Source: Anaerolineaceae bacterium
GTDB taxonomy: Bacteria > Chloroflexota > Anaerolineae > Aggregatilineales > Phototrophicaceae
Reading direction: 5' to 3'
Assembly (NCBI GenBank): GCA_002702065.1
Contig: NZXX01000009.1
Span: 124,001-188,000 of the forward strand
Length of the DNA stretch: 64,000 nt
Position numbers and translations under genes: made by a program. The notes under the pieces are model-generated. The model was not told the DNA's origin and made no database searches. It saw only the letters and a program-made list of their open reading frames with translations. This document shows, in pieces, positions 1 to 8,095 of this stretch. How positions within the stretch are numbered: the first letter of the stretch is position 1; each line of letters begins with the position of its first letter.

Positions 1-1094
1 GCTGCCGGTGATGACCCGTACAGATTTGGCATCCAGTGCGCATGAATCTTGAACCCCGACTGACGCAGCAACCGGACGGCGCGCCGCGTCGCCGCGACAA
101 CATGGCCGCGCTTGTTCAGCCGCAGCACATCATCGTTCAGGCTCTGGAAGCCGATTTGCACCTTCGTACACCCCAACCGCCGCACGCGCAGCACCTCGGC
201 CTCGCTGATATGGTCCGGGCGGGTTTCGACCACCAGGCCCACACACCGGCAGGCTGCGGTCTCATTCTCCTGATGCACAGCCTCCAGTTCATCCCATGTG
301 GCATACTCATCCACCGGGGAACGCGGCTGCTCGCCCCGCGCAATGGCCTGCGCCATTTCGTAGGAGCGGTGCATTTCATCCCGGTAAAGCGCCTGTACCG
401 TCTGGTTATAACTGCTGGCACCCACATCCACGCCCATCAACTGCACATTGCTCGTGTTGCGCGACGGGTGCAGCTGGGAACCCACCTGCAACGCGGCTTC
501 AACCGCAGCGCGCTGGTCAACCCCATTGCCAAAATCGTGCAGCGCATCAAAGGCCCGTTTGATAAACCAGATCTGATAACTTTCCGGGTAGAACGACCAC
601 GTCCCACCCAGAATAATGAGTTCGATTTTGTCGGTAGGGTGGCCGGTATTGTAATACGTCAGCAGCCGCGTGTAGGTTTGCAGATACGGGTCGAAGCCGT
701 TCTGCTCGGCACGCTGCGCCCCCGGTTCATCCGACAGATAACTCTTAGGCATGCGGACATCGTTGGGGCAGAAGATGCAGGTGCCGGGGCACGGGAACGG
801 TTTGGTCAGGATAGTGACCGGCGTCACACCGGAGCTGGTGCGCACCGGTTTGCGGCGCAGACGCAGCAGCACCGAATCGTCATGCGGCGGCAAGCCATAG
901 GAGCCAGCCAATTCGCGATAGGCCTGAATCAACTGGCTGCGGCTGTACATGCCCCCATCAGGTTGCGGATAGCGGCGCTGAAGTTTGTTGAGTTGCTCGG
1001 GTGAAAGTACATCCAGCTCGATGACCGCACTCAGGAGAGGAATCAATTGCTGGCGATGGCGATCATCCAATTCAAGGGTCGTGCTGTGTCGCAT
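1..1094 (-). CDS. elp3: Elp3-family tRNA uridine-34 carboxymethyl transferase, 3' end cut by window edge
   Basis: This is a radical SAM/acetyltransferase enzyme that starts the cm5U-type modification of wobble uridine in tRNA. From the ATG at 1094 the frame stays open to position 1, giving about 364 residues, so the C-terminal GNAT acetyltransferase domain lies outside the window. The radical-SAM cysteines C102-x3-C106-x2-C109 are visible in CPGTCIFC, followed by the Elp3-typical stretch SYLSDEPGAQRAEQNGFDPY. A KIHAHWMPNLYGS motif is present at the truncated end. Stand-alone bacterial Elp3 is known from Chloroflexota such as Dehalococcoides. The only other long frame here runs antisense on the plus strand and is a shadow. 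Family assignment is firm; substrate is by homology. Confidence 0.93.
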   Translation of the reverse strand, partial: MRHSTTLELDDRHRQQLIPLLSAVIELDVLSPEQLNKLQRRYPQPDGGMYSRSQLIQAYRELAGSYGLPPHDDSVLLRLRRKPVRTSSGVTPVTILTKPFPCPGTCIFCPNDVRMPKSYLSDEPGAQRAEQNGFDPYLQTYTRLLTYYNTGHPTDKIELIILGGTWSFYPESYQIWFIKRAFDALHDFGNGVDQRAAVEAALQVGSQLHPSRNTSNVQLMGVDVGASSYNQTVQALYRDEMHRSYEMAQAIARGEQPRSPVDEYATWDELEAVHQENETAACRCVGLVVETRPDHISEAEVLRVRRLGCTKVQIGFQSLNDDVLRLNKRGHVVAATRRAVRLLRQSGFKIHAHWMPNLYGSSPA

Positions 1095-1163
1095 GACAAT
1101 CCATCATTCAATAACCGGTTGCTGGTTATTTTATCAGATGTGGATTGTAGAAAATACCGTCAT

Positions 1164-1367
1164 TCAGTTATCCGACTCGTGTACTTCATGTTCCTTCAAC
1201 GTCTGACCAATGACGCGCGTCAGATCGTCTGCTGCAATTTCCAACCCCAGCATGTAGCCATCATAGGTGCCGTTGGGGTGCGACTGCGCACGCACACGCG
1301 CCTGATGCGCCAGTTCGTGCCAGCGCGCGAGTAGTTCAGTTAATTCCTTCAACAGGTCCGGGTCCAT
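1164..1367 (-). CDS. Small hypothetical protein upstream of elp3
   Basis: A 67-residue acidic, probably helical protein with no recognised domain. GAGGTGGGCA sits directly ahead of the ATG, and an AT-rich promoter-like TATAAAAT lies just upstream near 1380-1395. It is on the same strand as elp3, 69 bases upstream, so the two may be co-transcribed. That spacer carries a small inverted repeat (AATAACC / GGTTATT, about 1113-1133). No function can be assigned. Codon use resembles the neighbouring genes, which supports it being real. Confidence 0.6.
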   Translation of the reverse strand: MDPDLLKELTELLARWHELAHQARVRAQSHPNGTYDGYMLGLEIAADDLTRVIGQTLKEHEVHESDN

Positions 1368-1447
1368 TGCCCACCTCGTTATATTTTATATTGCATACCA
1401 AAACAATACGAACAAATCATTCGTATTCTGTCAGCCACGGATTACCA

Positions 1448-1852
1448 TTACTCGAAAATGTCGTCTTCGCCTACAGACACACGCTTGCGCTTGCCAGCTT
1501 CTTCATCAAATTCCAGTTCCAGCCCGCCCACCCAGCGAGCCCCCTGGTTATAGGCAAACGCCCAGATAATGCCGCTGATGCCACCGACAATGGTCGAGAT
1601 CACCACGTAGACCACGATAAAAATGCACAGACCAACCAGCCCAAAAGCGGCTGTCATATCTGCAAAATCGGCAGGAGAGGGGCTGTTTAGCGTGGTGTTG
1701 CTGGCACTCATGGAAACCAAACCGGCAAACGCGCTCAGAAAAACGGCCTGCATAGCGGCAAGCAGCACACCGGAAATGACGGCAGTAATCAGCCCGATCA
1801 TGGCGCCGATTTTGAATGCCGAATTGATGCCCACCCGTTTCAGTGTAACCAT
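1448..1852 (-). CDS. Small integral membrane protein, possibly DUF3566-like
   Basis: A 134-residue protein. Two long hydrophobic regions (about residues 15-45 and 68-105) predict three to four membrane passes, and an acidic/basic cytoplasmic tail follows. The ATG at 1852 is preferred because GAGGGGATT precedes it; a longer frame to 1936 would add a 28-residue stretch unlike a signal. The N-terminal pattern (VTLKRVGINSAFKIGAMIGL) resembles DUF3566-type membrane proteins, but this is only a resemblance by eye. The AT-rich upstream region 1937-2144 separates it from a divergent methyltransferase and probably holds both promoters. Confidence 0.65.
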   Translation of the reverse strand: MVTLKRVGINSAFKIGAMIGLITAVISGVLLAAMQAVFLSAFAGLVSMSASNTTLNSPSPADFADMTAAFGLVGLCIFIVVYVVISTIVGGISGIIWAFAYNQGARWVGGLELEFDEEAGKRKRVSVGEDDIFE

Positions 1853-2144
1853 AATCCCCTCAATGGTTTGCGACAGGTTATAGTTTTTAATATAAAGCTT
1901 GTCCGCGCCACAAAACCATAAGACCTTGTGAATCATATATCAATTACGAGATGTGCCCTAGTTACAATTTGGTCAAATGGACTCATGTTTAGGACAAAAT
2001 GGCGATTGGAATATGAATTTCCGGTTATAAAAATGGGATAAAAGCTGTTTGTGTGTCCATTTGCCACATATGCGGGTCTGCCTCTGGCAGAGATCACCAG
2101 CCTTTTTTGTTGACAAATATCAAAATGCGCTAAACTTCTGGCTC

Positions 2145-2849
2145 ATGGATCAGAATACCATTCGCCATCTGAATCAAATCAACCGCGATTTTTACCAGAC
2201 CAGTGCCGCCTCGTTCGATGAAACCCGACGCACTCCCTGGCCTGGTTGGCTGCATCTGCTGCCCTATTTGCAAGCCCCGACCAGTGTGCTGGATGTTGGC
2301 TGCGGCAACGGACGATTGGGGGTTTTCCTCGCCCAGCACTGCCAGCCCCTGGTCTATCATGGCGTCGACAACAATCAGCCGCTGCTGGATCGTGCGCGCG
2401 AAGCACTGGCAGAGATGGAGCACGTCACGCTGGAAGAACGGGACATCGTCGAGAATCCTCCCGACAGCGGCGCGTATGATCTGGTCACCCTGTTTGGTGT
2501 CATACACCATATACCGGGTTCAGCCAGGCGGCAGGCATTACTGAGCCAACTGGCACAACACGTCAAACCCGGCGGAATCCTGGCCTTTGCCTGCTGGCGC
2601 TTCTGGGAGAACGAACGCTTCCGCCAGCGCATTATCCCCTGGCCGGAGACCATCAAGGTAGAATCGAATGACTTCCTGCTGGATTGGCGACTGGGCGAAA
2701 CCGCCATGCGCTACTGCCACTATGTCGATGACGCGGAACATCGCTTGCTGGTAGCCGCTACTGGTCTGACGGAAGTGGAAACATTCCGGGCGGATGGTTC
2801 CGACAATCAGTCGAATAAGTACAGCATTCTGCGCCGCGAACCGACATAG
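2145..2849 (+). CDS. Class I SAM-dependent methyltransferase
   Basis: A 234-residue cytoplasmic methyltransferase. Motif I reads VLDVGCGNGRLG, followed by an acidic motif (YHGVDNNQPLL) and a post-motif YDLVTLFGVIHHIPG, typical of the Methyltransf_11/25 fold. The substrate is unknown. The ATG at 2145 fits the domain start, and the frame extends upstream to 2049 without homology. TTGACA at 2110-2115 and TAAACT at 2131-2136 would place the transcript start within a few bases of the ATG, so the mRNA may be nearly leaderless. trmB starts 43 bases after the stop codon, with its own -10-like box in between. Confidence 0.85.
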   Translation: MDQNTIRHLNQINRDFYQTSAASFDETRRTPWPGWLHLLPYLQAPTSVLDVGCGNGRLGVFLAQHCQPLVYHGVDNNQPLLDRAREALAEMEHVTLEERDIVENPPDSGAYDLVTLFGVIHHIPGSARRQALLSQLAQHVKPGGILAFACWRFWENERFRQRIIPWPETIKVESNDFLLDWRLGETAMRYCHYVDDAEHRLLVAATGLTEVETFRADGSDNQSNKYSILRREPT

Positions 2850-2892
2850 GCCCTCCCCATCCCCACGGCTCATCCGGTACAATAACCCGGCT

Positions 2893-3897
2893 ATGAGTCA
2901 TCACACATTTACATTACCCAAACTGAACAGCCGCAATCTGCCCTGGCCCGTCCATTGGCCGGACCTTTTTGGTGCAGATCGTCCGCTAATTCTCGAAATC
3001 GGATTTGGGCAGGGACATATGCTGCTGCATCTGGCCCAGCAGCACCCGGACTCCAACATCGTCGGCCTGGAAATATCCAACCGGTGTCTGGTGCGGGCGG
3101 AAGAACGCATTGTCAAACGCAGCCTGCACAATGTCCGCGTCATTCATGCCCCTGCGGAAACAGCGCTGAATCATCTGTTCGCACCGGACAGCCTCAGCGA
3201 AGTGCACATCAATTTCCCGGACCCCTGGTTTAAGTCACGACACGAGCACCGCCGCCTGATGCAGCGCAGTACGGTGGATGTGATAATCAACCGCCTGAAG
3301 CCGGGCGCGCGGCTGTATCTGGCGACCGATATTATTGAATATGCGGAGATGTCCGCCGAGCTGCTGGCCGAAACCCCGCAGCTGGACAATGTGCTGGATA
3401 CGCCGTGGACCAGTGCTGTACCGGGCCGCACCCCCACCAAATACGAACAAAAAGCCCGCCGCGAAGGTCGCGACTGCTACTTTTTTATCTACCAGCGCAA
3501 CGACCAGCCCGGGCCAGCAATACCGGTCATCAAGGAGATGGTGATGCCGCACGTCGTTCTCGAAAGTCCCCTCAGTTTTGAAGCGATCCAGGATGCGTTC
3601 GAACCGATCGAGCACAATGAACCCGACCTGCATATCAACGTGCAGTATGTGTATCAGGGGAAGCGCGCGCTGCTGTTCGAAACGCACGTCAAGGAGCCGA
3701 CCATCGATCAGCGCGTGGCTTTAAACCTGCTCACCCGCGACACACCGGGCGAACTAACGCTGCAATTGAGTATGCTGGGGCACCCACGCCCGACCGCCGG
3801 GGTTCATGCCGCTGCCAACCTGATCGCGGACTGGCTGCTCAGCCTGCACCCGGATACAAGAATCATCAAGCGGAAAACCCGTTCCACCGAGGATTAA
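2893..3897 (+). CDS. trmB: tRNA (guanine-N7-)-methyltransferase with C-terminal extension
   Basis: TrmB makes m7G46 in the variable loop of tRNA using SAM. The SAM site is LEIGFGQGHML, and the family signature NFPDPWFKSRHEHRRL is present with the expected Asp, Pro and basic residues. At 334 residues it is about 110 longer than typical TrmB. The extra C-terminal domain (about residues 215-334) is a soluble alpha/beta region with no motif I recognise. TACAAT at 2878-2883 lies just ahead of the ATG at 2893, implying a leader of only a few bases. The 3' end overlaps the convergent gene at 3894 by four bases. Confidence 0.93.
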   Translation: MSHHTFTLPKLNSRNLPWPVHWPDLFGADRPLILEIGFGQGHMLLHLAQQHPDSNIVGLEISNRCLVRAEERIVKRSLHNVRVIHAPAETALNHLFAPDSLSEVHINFPDPWFKSRHEHRRLMQRSTVDVIINRLKPGARLYLATDIIEYAEMSAELLAETPQLDNVLDTPWTSAVPGRTPTKYEQKARREGRDCYFFIYQRNDQPGPAIPVIKEMVMPHVVLESPLSFEAIQDAFEPIEHNEPDLHINVQYVYQGKRALLFETHVKEPTIDQRVALNLLTRDTPGELTLQLSMLGHPRPTAGVHAAANLIADWLLSLHPDTRIIKRKTRSTED

Positions 3898-4283
3898 GGT
3901 TCACGCATATTCGCGGGTTCGGCCAAGCACAACGCCGGCTCAAAGGGGTTGCAGACCGCACACACCGGCTCTGCCAACGGGCTGTCGATACACAACCGTG
4001 CTGCGTAGTTGTCGATCTTCGGGCGAAAACCGGCTGAACCGGAGGCGGGTAAATCCGTCTCCATGTGCCAGCCGCCGGGATGGAAAAACCCTTGTTCGTC
4101 GATAGCACCAGACTCAAGTCGAATATCACCGATGCCGCGTGTCACCCACGTAAAGGTCGCGCAGCCTTCGTTCATGCAGGGTTGCAGCTCGGCGCTGAAC
4201 GACACAATTTCGGGACGTGCCAGCCCCGGCACTACCGAAGCCGGGCACATCAGCAGCAGCCAGCAACCGATCAGCCAGCGCAT
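3894..4283 (-). CDS. Secreted small cysteine-containing protein
   Basis: A 129-residue protein with an N-terminal hydrophobic signal sequence (about residues 1-22, ending VVPGLA) and eight or so cysteines in the mature part. The cysteines are spaced in a way that suggests disulfides (PCMNEGC, LCIDSP, VCAVC, LCLAE). It has no recognised family. It lies two bases downstream of the SqdX-like glycosyltransferase on the same strand, so it is probably the last gene of that transcript. Its 3' end overlaps trmB tail-to-tail. Confidence 0.65.
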   Translation of the reverse strand: MRWLIGCWLLLMCPASVVPGLARPEIVSFSAELQPCMNEGCATFTWVTRGIGDIRLESGAIDEQGFFHPGGWHMETDLPASGSAGFRPKIDNYAARLCIDSPLAEPVCAVCNPFEPALCLAEPANMREP

Positions 4284-4285
4284 GG

Positions 4286-5440
4286 TTAACTGGCAATGGC
4301 CTGTTTCTGGTGGAAATTCTGGACGATGCCGTCATAGACCGTCAGCAGCTCGCCCATGACTTCATCCCACGACATTTTGCACATCGCTTCACGCGCAGCC
4401 ACACCCATCGCCTGCCGCTTGAAGGGGTCCGCTGCCAGTTCGCGCACCTGCTCCACCATCGTTCGCGTATCACCCGGCTCGAACATGTATCCATTGACGC
4501 CGGGGGTGATGATCTCCGGCACACCGCCGACATTGCTGCTGACCACCGGGATACCCGATGCCAGTGCTTCAGCGGCGACGAGGCCAAATGTCTCGATGGT
4601 GGACGAGGGGAACAGAAACATATCGGCGGACGCGTAGGCCCGGCTGAGTTCTTCGCCGGATTTGTAGCCGGTAAACGTGACCGGGCGACCGGCGAAAATT
4701 TCTTCCAGCTTCTCGCGGTGGGGGCCATCGCCGACAATCGCCAGATGCGCGTTGGGCACGCTGTCCAGCACCGGCAAAATCTGCTCAACCTGTTTTTCGG
4801 CTGCCAACCGCCCCACAGACAGCAGCAGCACCTTATCAGGATTACCGCCGCTCAATTCATAACGCATGGCTTCGTCGACATAATCCGGCGAGAAGCGTTC
4901 CACATCGACACCGCGCCGCCACAGGCCCACCTGCCCAAAACCACGCCCTTCCAGTTCAGATACGACCCGGCGCGAGGGCGCGAGACAGTAGTCGGCATGT
5001 TGATAGACGTAGCGGTGGATGGACCACAACGGTTCCTGCAGCGCGCCAAAGCCATAAAACCGCACCATCTCCATCAGATGCGCCTGAAACGACGCCACCA
5101 GCGGTTTGTTCAGGTCGCGGGCGAACATCATGCCGCGCAGCCCGGTCAGCACCGGGTTCATCACATGGATAATGGTCGGGTCGAATTCTTCGAGAATTTC
5201 CATCGACCGTTTACCCGGCACCGCCATCGTTACTTCCGGGTAAATGGGGAAGGGCACGCCGGGCACCGAGACAATGCGATAACCCGCATAGCTTTCCGGG
5301 TGTGGGCCGGGCGCAAAGATGATCGCTTCCGCCCCGACCTTGCGCAGGTAATCGAGCAGGATGCAGGTGACGGTGACGATACCATCTACTTTGGGCAAAA
5401 ATGTTTCTGTGAAGATCGCAAGACGTAGATTATTCGACAT
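4286..5440 (-). CDS. GT4 glycosyltransferase, SqdX-like sulfoquinovosyl-diacylglycerol synthase
   Basis: A retaining GT-B glycosyltransferase of 384 residues. The N-terminus (RLAIFTETFLPKVDGIV) and the PFPIYPE / MAVPG segment closely match cyanobacterial SqdX, which transfers sulfoquinovose from UDP-sulfoquinovose to diacylglycerol. The C-terminal half has LLSVGRLAAEKQ, GDGPHREKL and the E-x7-E nucleotide-sugar motif (ETFGLVAAEAL). The ATG at 5440 has GAGGACAC ahead of it. It is preceded on the same strand by plsY and sqdB, and sqdB makes the expected donor. The paralogue at 35003-36157 shares this architecture, so a mannosyl- or glucosyltransferase role for either copy cannot be excluded. 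Confidence 0.82.
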   Translation of the reverse strand: MSNNLRLAIFTETFLPKVDGIVTVTCILLDYLRKVGAEAIIFAPGPHPESYAGYRIVSVPGVPFPIYPEVTMAVPGKRSMEILEEFDPTIIHVMNPVLTGLRGMMFARDLNKPLVASFQAHLMEMVRFYGFGALQEPLWSIHRYVYQHADYCLAPSRRVVSELEGRGFGQVGLWRRGVDVERFSPDYVDEAMRYELSGGNPDKVLLLSVGRLAAEKQVEQILPVLDSVPNAHLAIVGDGPHREKLEEIFAGRPVTFTGYKSGEELSRAYASADMFLFPSSTIETFGLVAAEALASGIPVVSSNVGGVPEIITPGVNGYMFEPGDTRTMVEQVRELAADPFKRQAMGVAAREAMCKMSWDEVMGELLTVYDGIVQNFHQKQAIAS

Positions 5441-5607
5441 GTGTCCTCGCAGCAGAATCATGCAAAGATACACAACCAAACCCGCCAACCGGTTTGCGCC
5501 TGTATCTTCGAGTTTTGAGCAATCGATTTGTCGGATCGCCTGCGCGTGGGAATGTGTTCTAACCGTTACGCACCGCTAAACTGCATTCACACCCGCAGAT
5601 GAAGCCC

Positions 5608-6252
5608 CTAAATCTGAACGCGCTCCCCGATGCGCCGTTCATTCCCAGCCAGCAGCCGCTTGATATTATCCCGGAACCGGTAAAAAATCATCGCGCCCAC
5701 CAGATAGTACACCAGATACACTGTCTCCAGCTGATTGAGCAGCACCAGCACACCGATAAGCACGACAGCCGTTATCACGCTGAGCAGTACCCCCAGCGAC
5801 ATATAGCGCGTGCGATGCACCGTGATCAGCATGACAATCACCGGAATAAAGAGAAATTGTATCGGCATCAGGATGAGCCATGTACCGGCAGCGGTCGCCG
5901 CGCCCTTGCCACCGCGAATGGTCCCGGTTAGCAGCGAGGCAAACAGCGACCAGTTATGCCCAACCACGACGGCCACGGCGCTGATGACGCTGGCCGACGT
6001 CGCCGATAACACGGCGGGGTCTGTCAGCCGGGCACACACAAATACGGCCAGAATCCCCTTGCCGAGATCAGCCAGCAGCACCGCCAGCCCCCACCGCCAA
6101 CCTAATGTGCGCAGGACATTCGTAGCGCCCATGTTGCCGCTGCCCAGATCAAAGATGTTAATCCCGTTCAGGCGACCAGCAACATAGGCACTGGGGAAAG
6201 AGCCAATGACATAGCTAAACACAATGACGCACAACACCATTAACCAATCCAT
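5608..6252 (-). CDS. plsY: Acyl-phosphate:glycerol-3-phosphate acyltransferase
   Basis: PlsY makes lysophosphatidic acid from acyl-phosphate and glycerol-3-phosphate, the first membrane step of glycerolipid synthesis. The protein has 214 residues with about five to seven membrane helices. All three PlsY signatures are visible: GSFPSAYVAGRL, GSGNMGATNVLRTLG and RGGKGAATAAG. The length is normal for the family. It lies between sqdB (63 bases upstream) and the SqdX-like gene (167 bases downstream) on the same strand, which suggests coordinated supply of the diacylglycerol backbone. Confidence 0.95.
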   Translation of the reverse strand: MDWLMVLCVIVFSYVIGSFPSAYVAGRLNGINIFDLGSGNMGATNVLRTLGWRWGLAVLLADLGKGILAVFVCARLTDPAVLSATSASVISAVAVVVGHNWSLFASLLTGTIRGGKGAATAAGTWLILMPIQFLFIPVIVMLITVHRTRYMSLGVLLSVITAVVLIGVLVLLNQLETVYLVYYLVGAMIFYRFRDNIKRLLAGNERRIGERVQI

Positions 6253-6315
6253 AATGCCTCCTTACAGATACAGAGATGAGGCCGGTTCGTGGCGTGTGCG
6301 TTCATTCTGATCAGG

Positions 6316-7509
6316 CTAGTTAGCGAATTGTTCCTCAACGCGTTTAACATCATTCTCCGCGTCACGCCAGTTCACCGTCGGCAGAATCATGCGCCGGTCG
6401 ATACGGTCCCGATTTTCCAGCGCGATTTTGATCATATACTCGATTTCAGCATCATCCAGCAGATGCGGCTGCAAGCCCAGGTCGAGCAGCTTGGTATGCA
6501 CCACGTTGTAGTAGTGGTCTTCCGCTTCGACACGCGGGTTGGGCAGGTGATTGCTCTGGACATTGAGGCCCAGTTTGCTGCCAACACGGGTGACTTTCTC
6601 GGCAATGTCGTTGATGGAGAACCACTCGGTAATCTGGTTGAACACGCGGAACTCACCGGCCTGTGGCTGCGATTCAATCGCCAGCTCAATGCAGCGAACC
6701 GTGTCCTTGATGTTGATATAACCGCGCGTCTGCCCACCGCTGCCATACACCGTCAGGGGGTAGCCGACTGCTGCCTGAATACAGAAACGATTGAGCGCCG
6801 TCCCGTAAATCTGGTCGTAGTCAAAGCGGGTCGCCAGTTCCGGGTCGAGCGCCGTTTCGTACGTATCCGCCCCGTAGACAATGCCCTGATTCAGATCTGT
6901 CGAGCGCAGGCCCCAGATCTTGCAGGCAAACTGGATATTGTGTGAGTCGTGAACTTTGCTGAGGTGATAGAACGACCCCGGCTGCTTGGGGAACGGCAGC
7001 ACATCGGTGCGGCCATTGTGCTTGATTTCGATGAATCCTTCTTCAATATCGATGTTGGGGGTGCCATATTCGCCCATCGTTCCCAGCTTGACCAGATGGC
7101 AGTCTGGCGTAATTTCCTTGATCGCGTACAACACATTCAGGGTACCGAGTACATTGTTGTACTGGGTGTAGAAGGCGTGTTCGCGGTCAATCATGGAGTA
7201 TGGCGCGGCCCGCTGTTCGGCAAAATGGACAACGGCTTCCGGCTGGAAGTCGCTAAATGCTGCCGCCAGCGACTCAAAGTTCACCGTGTCGCCATTGTAA
7301 ATCCGAATTGTTTTGCCAGTCAGCTCCGTCCAGCGTTCTGTACGGCGGTGCAGCATTTTGATGGGCACCAGGCTGTCAAAACCATGTTTGAGGTCAAACT
7401 GACGACGCGCCTGATTATCCAGAACGGCGACATCATAGCCTTGTTTAGACAAATACAATGCCTGAGGCCAACCGAGGTATCCATCCCCCCCCAGTACAAG
7501 AATCCGCAT
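6316..7509 (-). CDS. sqdB: UDP-sulfoquinovose synthase
   Basis: SQD1/SqdB converts UDP-glucose and sulfite to UDP-sulfoquinovose, the head-group donor for sulfolipid. The 397-residue protein has an extended-SDR Rossmann fold starting RILVLGGDGYLGWPQALYL. It contains the diagnostic DNQARRQFD segment, VKLGTMGEYG, and the catalytic Tyr/Lys pair in FYHLSKVHDSHN. It continues with the SQD1-type DLNQGIVYG. GCAGGAGAG lies ahead of the ATG at 7509. It heads the run sqdB-plsY-sqdX-like. Assignment is strong because these motifs distinguish SQD1 from general epimerases. Confidence 0.95.
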   Translation of the reverse strand: MRILVLGGDGYLGWPQALYLSKQGYDVAVLDNQARRQFDLKHGFDSLVPIKMLHRRTERWTELTGKTIRIYNGDTVNFESLAAAFSDFQPEAVVHFAEQRAAPYSMIDREHAFYTQYNNVLGTLNVLYAIKEITPDCHLVKLGTMGEYGTPNIDIEEGFIEIKHNGRTDVLPFPKQPGSFYHLSKVHDSHNIQFACKIWGLRSTDLNQGIVYGADTYETALDPELATRFDYDQIYGTALNRFCIQAAVGYPLTVYGSGGQTRGYINIKDTVRCIELAIESQPQAGEFRVFNQITEWFSINDIAEKVTRVGSKLGLNVQSNHLPNPRVEAEDHYYNVVHTKLLDLGLQPHLLDDAEIEYMIKIALENRDRIDRRMILPTVNWRDAENDVKRVEEQFAN

Positions 7510-7628
7510 TGTTGCTCTCTCCTGCTAAATCTGGTAGCGTACAATGAAGTATAACAGCGATACCTCATAGAAGTTACGGTTGTTCAAGCCTCTCATAATG
7601 ATCTTTAACATAATGTGATGGCTGTTTC

Positions 7629-8093
7629 ATGATACCGCCAATCGAGAAACGACAGCACCGCCCGGTGGCTATAGATTTTGTCGCCGCCTATTCACTGGAA
7701 GACTGTGCCTACCGGCTGGGCCAGCTTCATGACCGGCGCGCTTTGCCATTCGTGCCACCGGTTCAGGTGCGGCTGATTTGCCTGGACGACAATACGTGGG
7801 CGTTCCAGCTGCGCGAGACTCAATCCGCACCGGTCACCATTCATGGCTTTCTCAATCGCCTGCACCACGATTCGACCTATATCAGCGGTGTAGCTGTCAT
7901 CAACCGGTACCGCCTGTATGCCGATGCGGTCATTGGTCTGGCGATTATCAGCGGCCTGGCCCTGATCGTCGGGCTGGTGGTGGCCGTGCTGTATGTCCCG
8001 ATTCTGCTGTATTTGATCCAGCGTTACTGGCGCGCTAGCCGGGCAGAACTGCTGCGACTCACGCGCCTGATCGGTGATGTGCTGGTACCCTGA
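7629..8093 (+). CDS. Hypothetical membrane-anchored protein
   Basis: A 154-residue protein with a soluble N-terminal domain of about 100 residues. One long hydrophobic stretch (about residues 98-130, VIGLAIISGLALIVGLVVAVLYVPILLYLI) could form one or two membrane helices, and a short basic tail follows. The first codon follows a weak ribosome site. It is transcribed divergently from sqdB and ends two bases from the convergent SDR gene. No family is recognised. Confidence 0.6.
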   Translation: MIPPIEKRQHRPVAIDFVAAYSLEDCAYRLGQLHDRRALPFVPPVQVRLICLDDNTWAFQLRETQSAPVTIHGFLNRLHHDSTYISGVAVINRYRLYADAVIGLAIISGLALIVGLVVAVLYVPILLYLIQRYWRASRAELLRLTRLIGDVLVP

Positions 8094-8095
8094 TG

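Noticed and set aside
36..1004. Long plus-strand open frame
   Set aside because: It is antisense to the Elp3 frame, which has all radical-SAM motifs; the plus-strand product is His/Arg-rich and matches nothing.
4217..5428. 400-codon plus-strand open frame opposite the SqdX-like gene
   Set aside because: A shadow caused by GC3-rich codons; the minus-strand frame has full GT4 motifs and a ribosome site.
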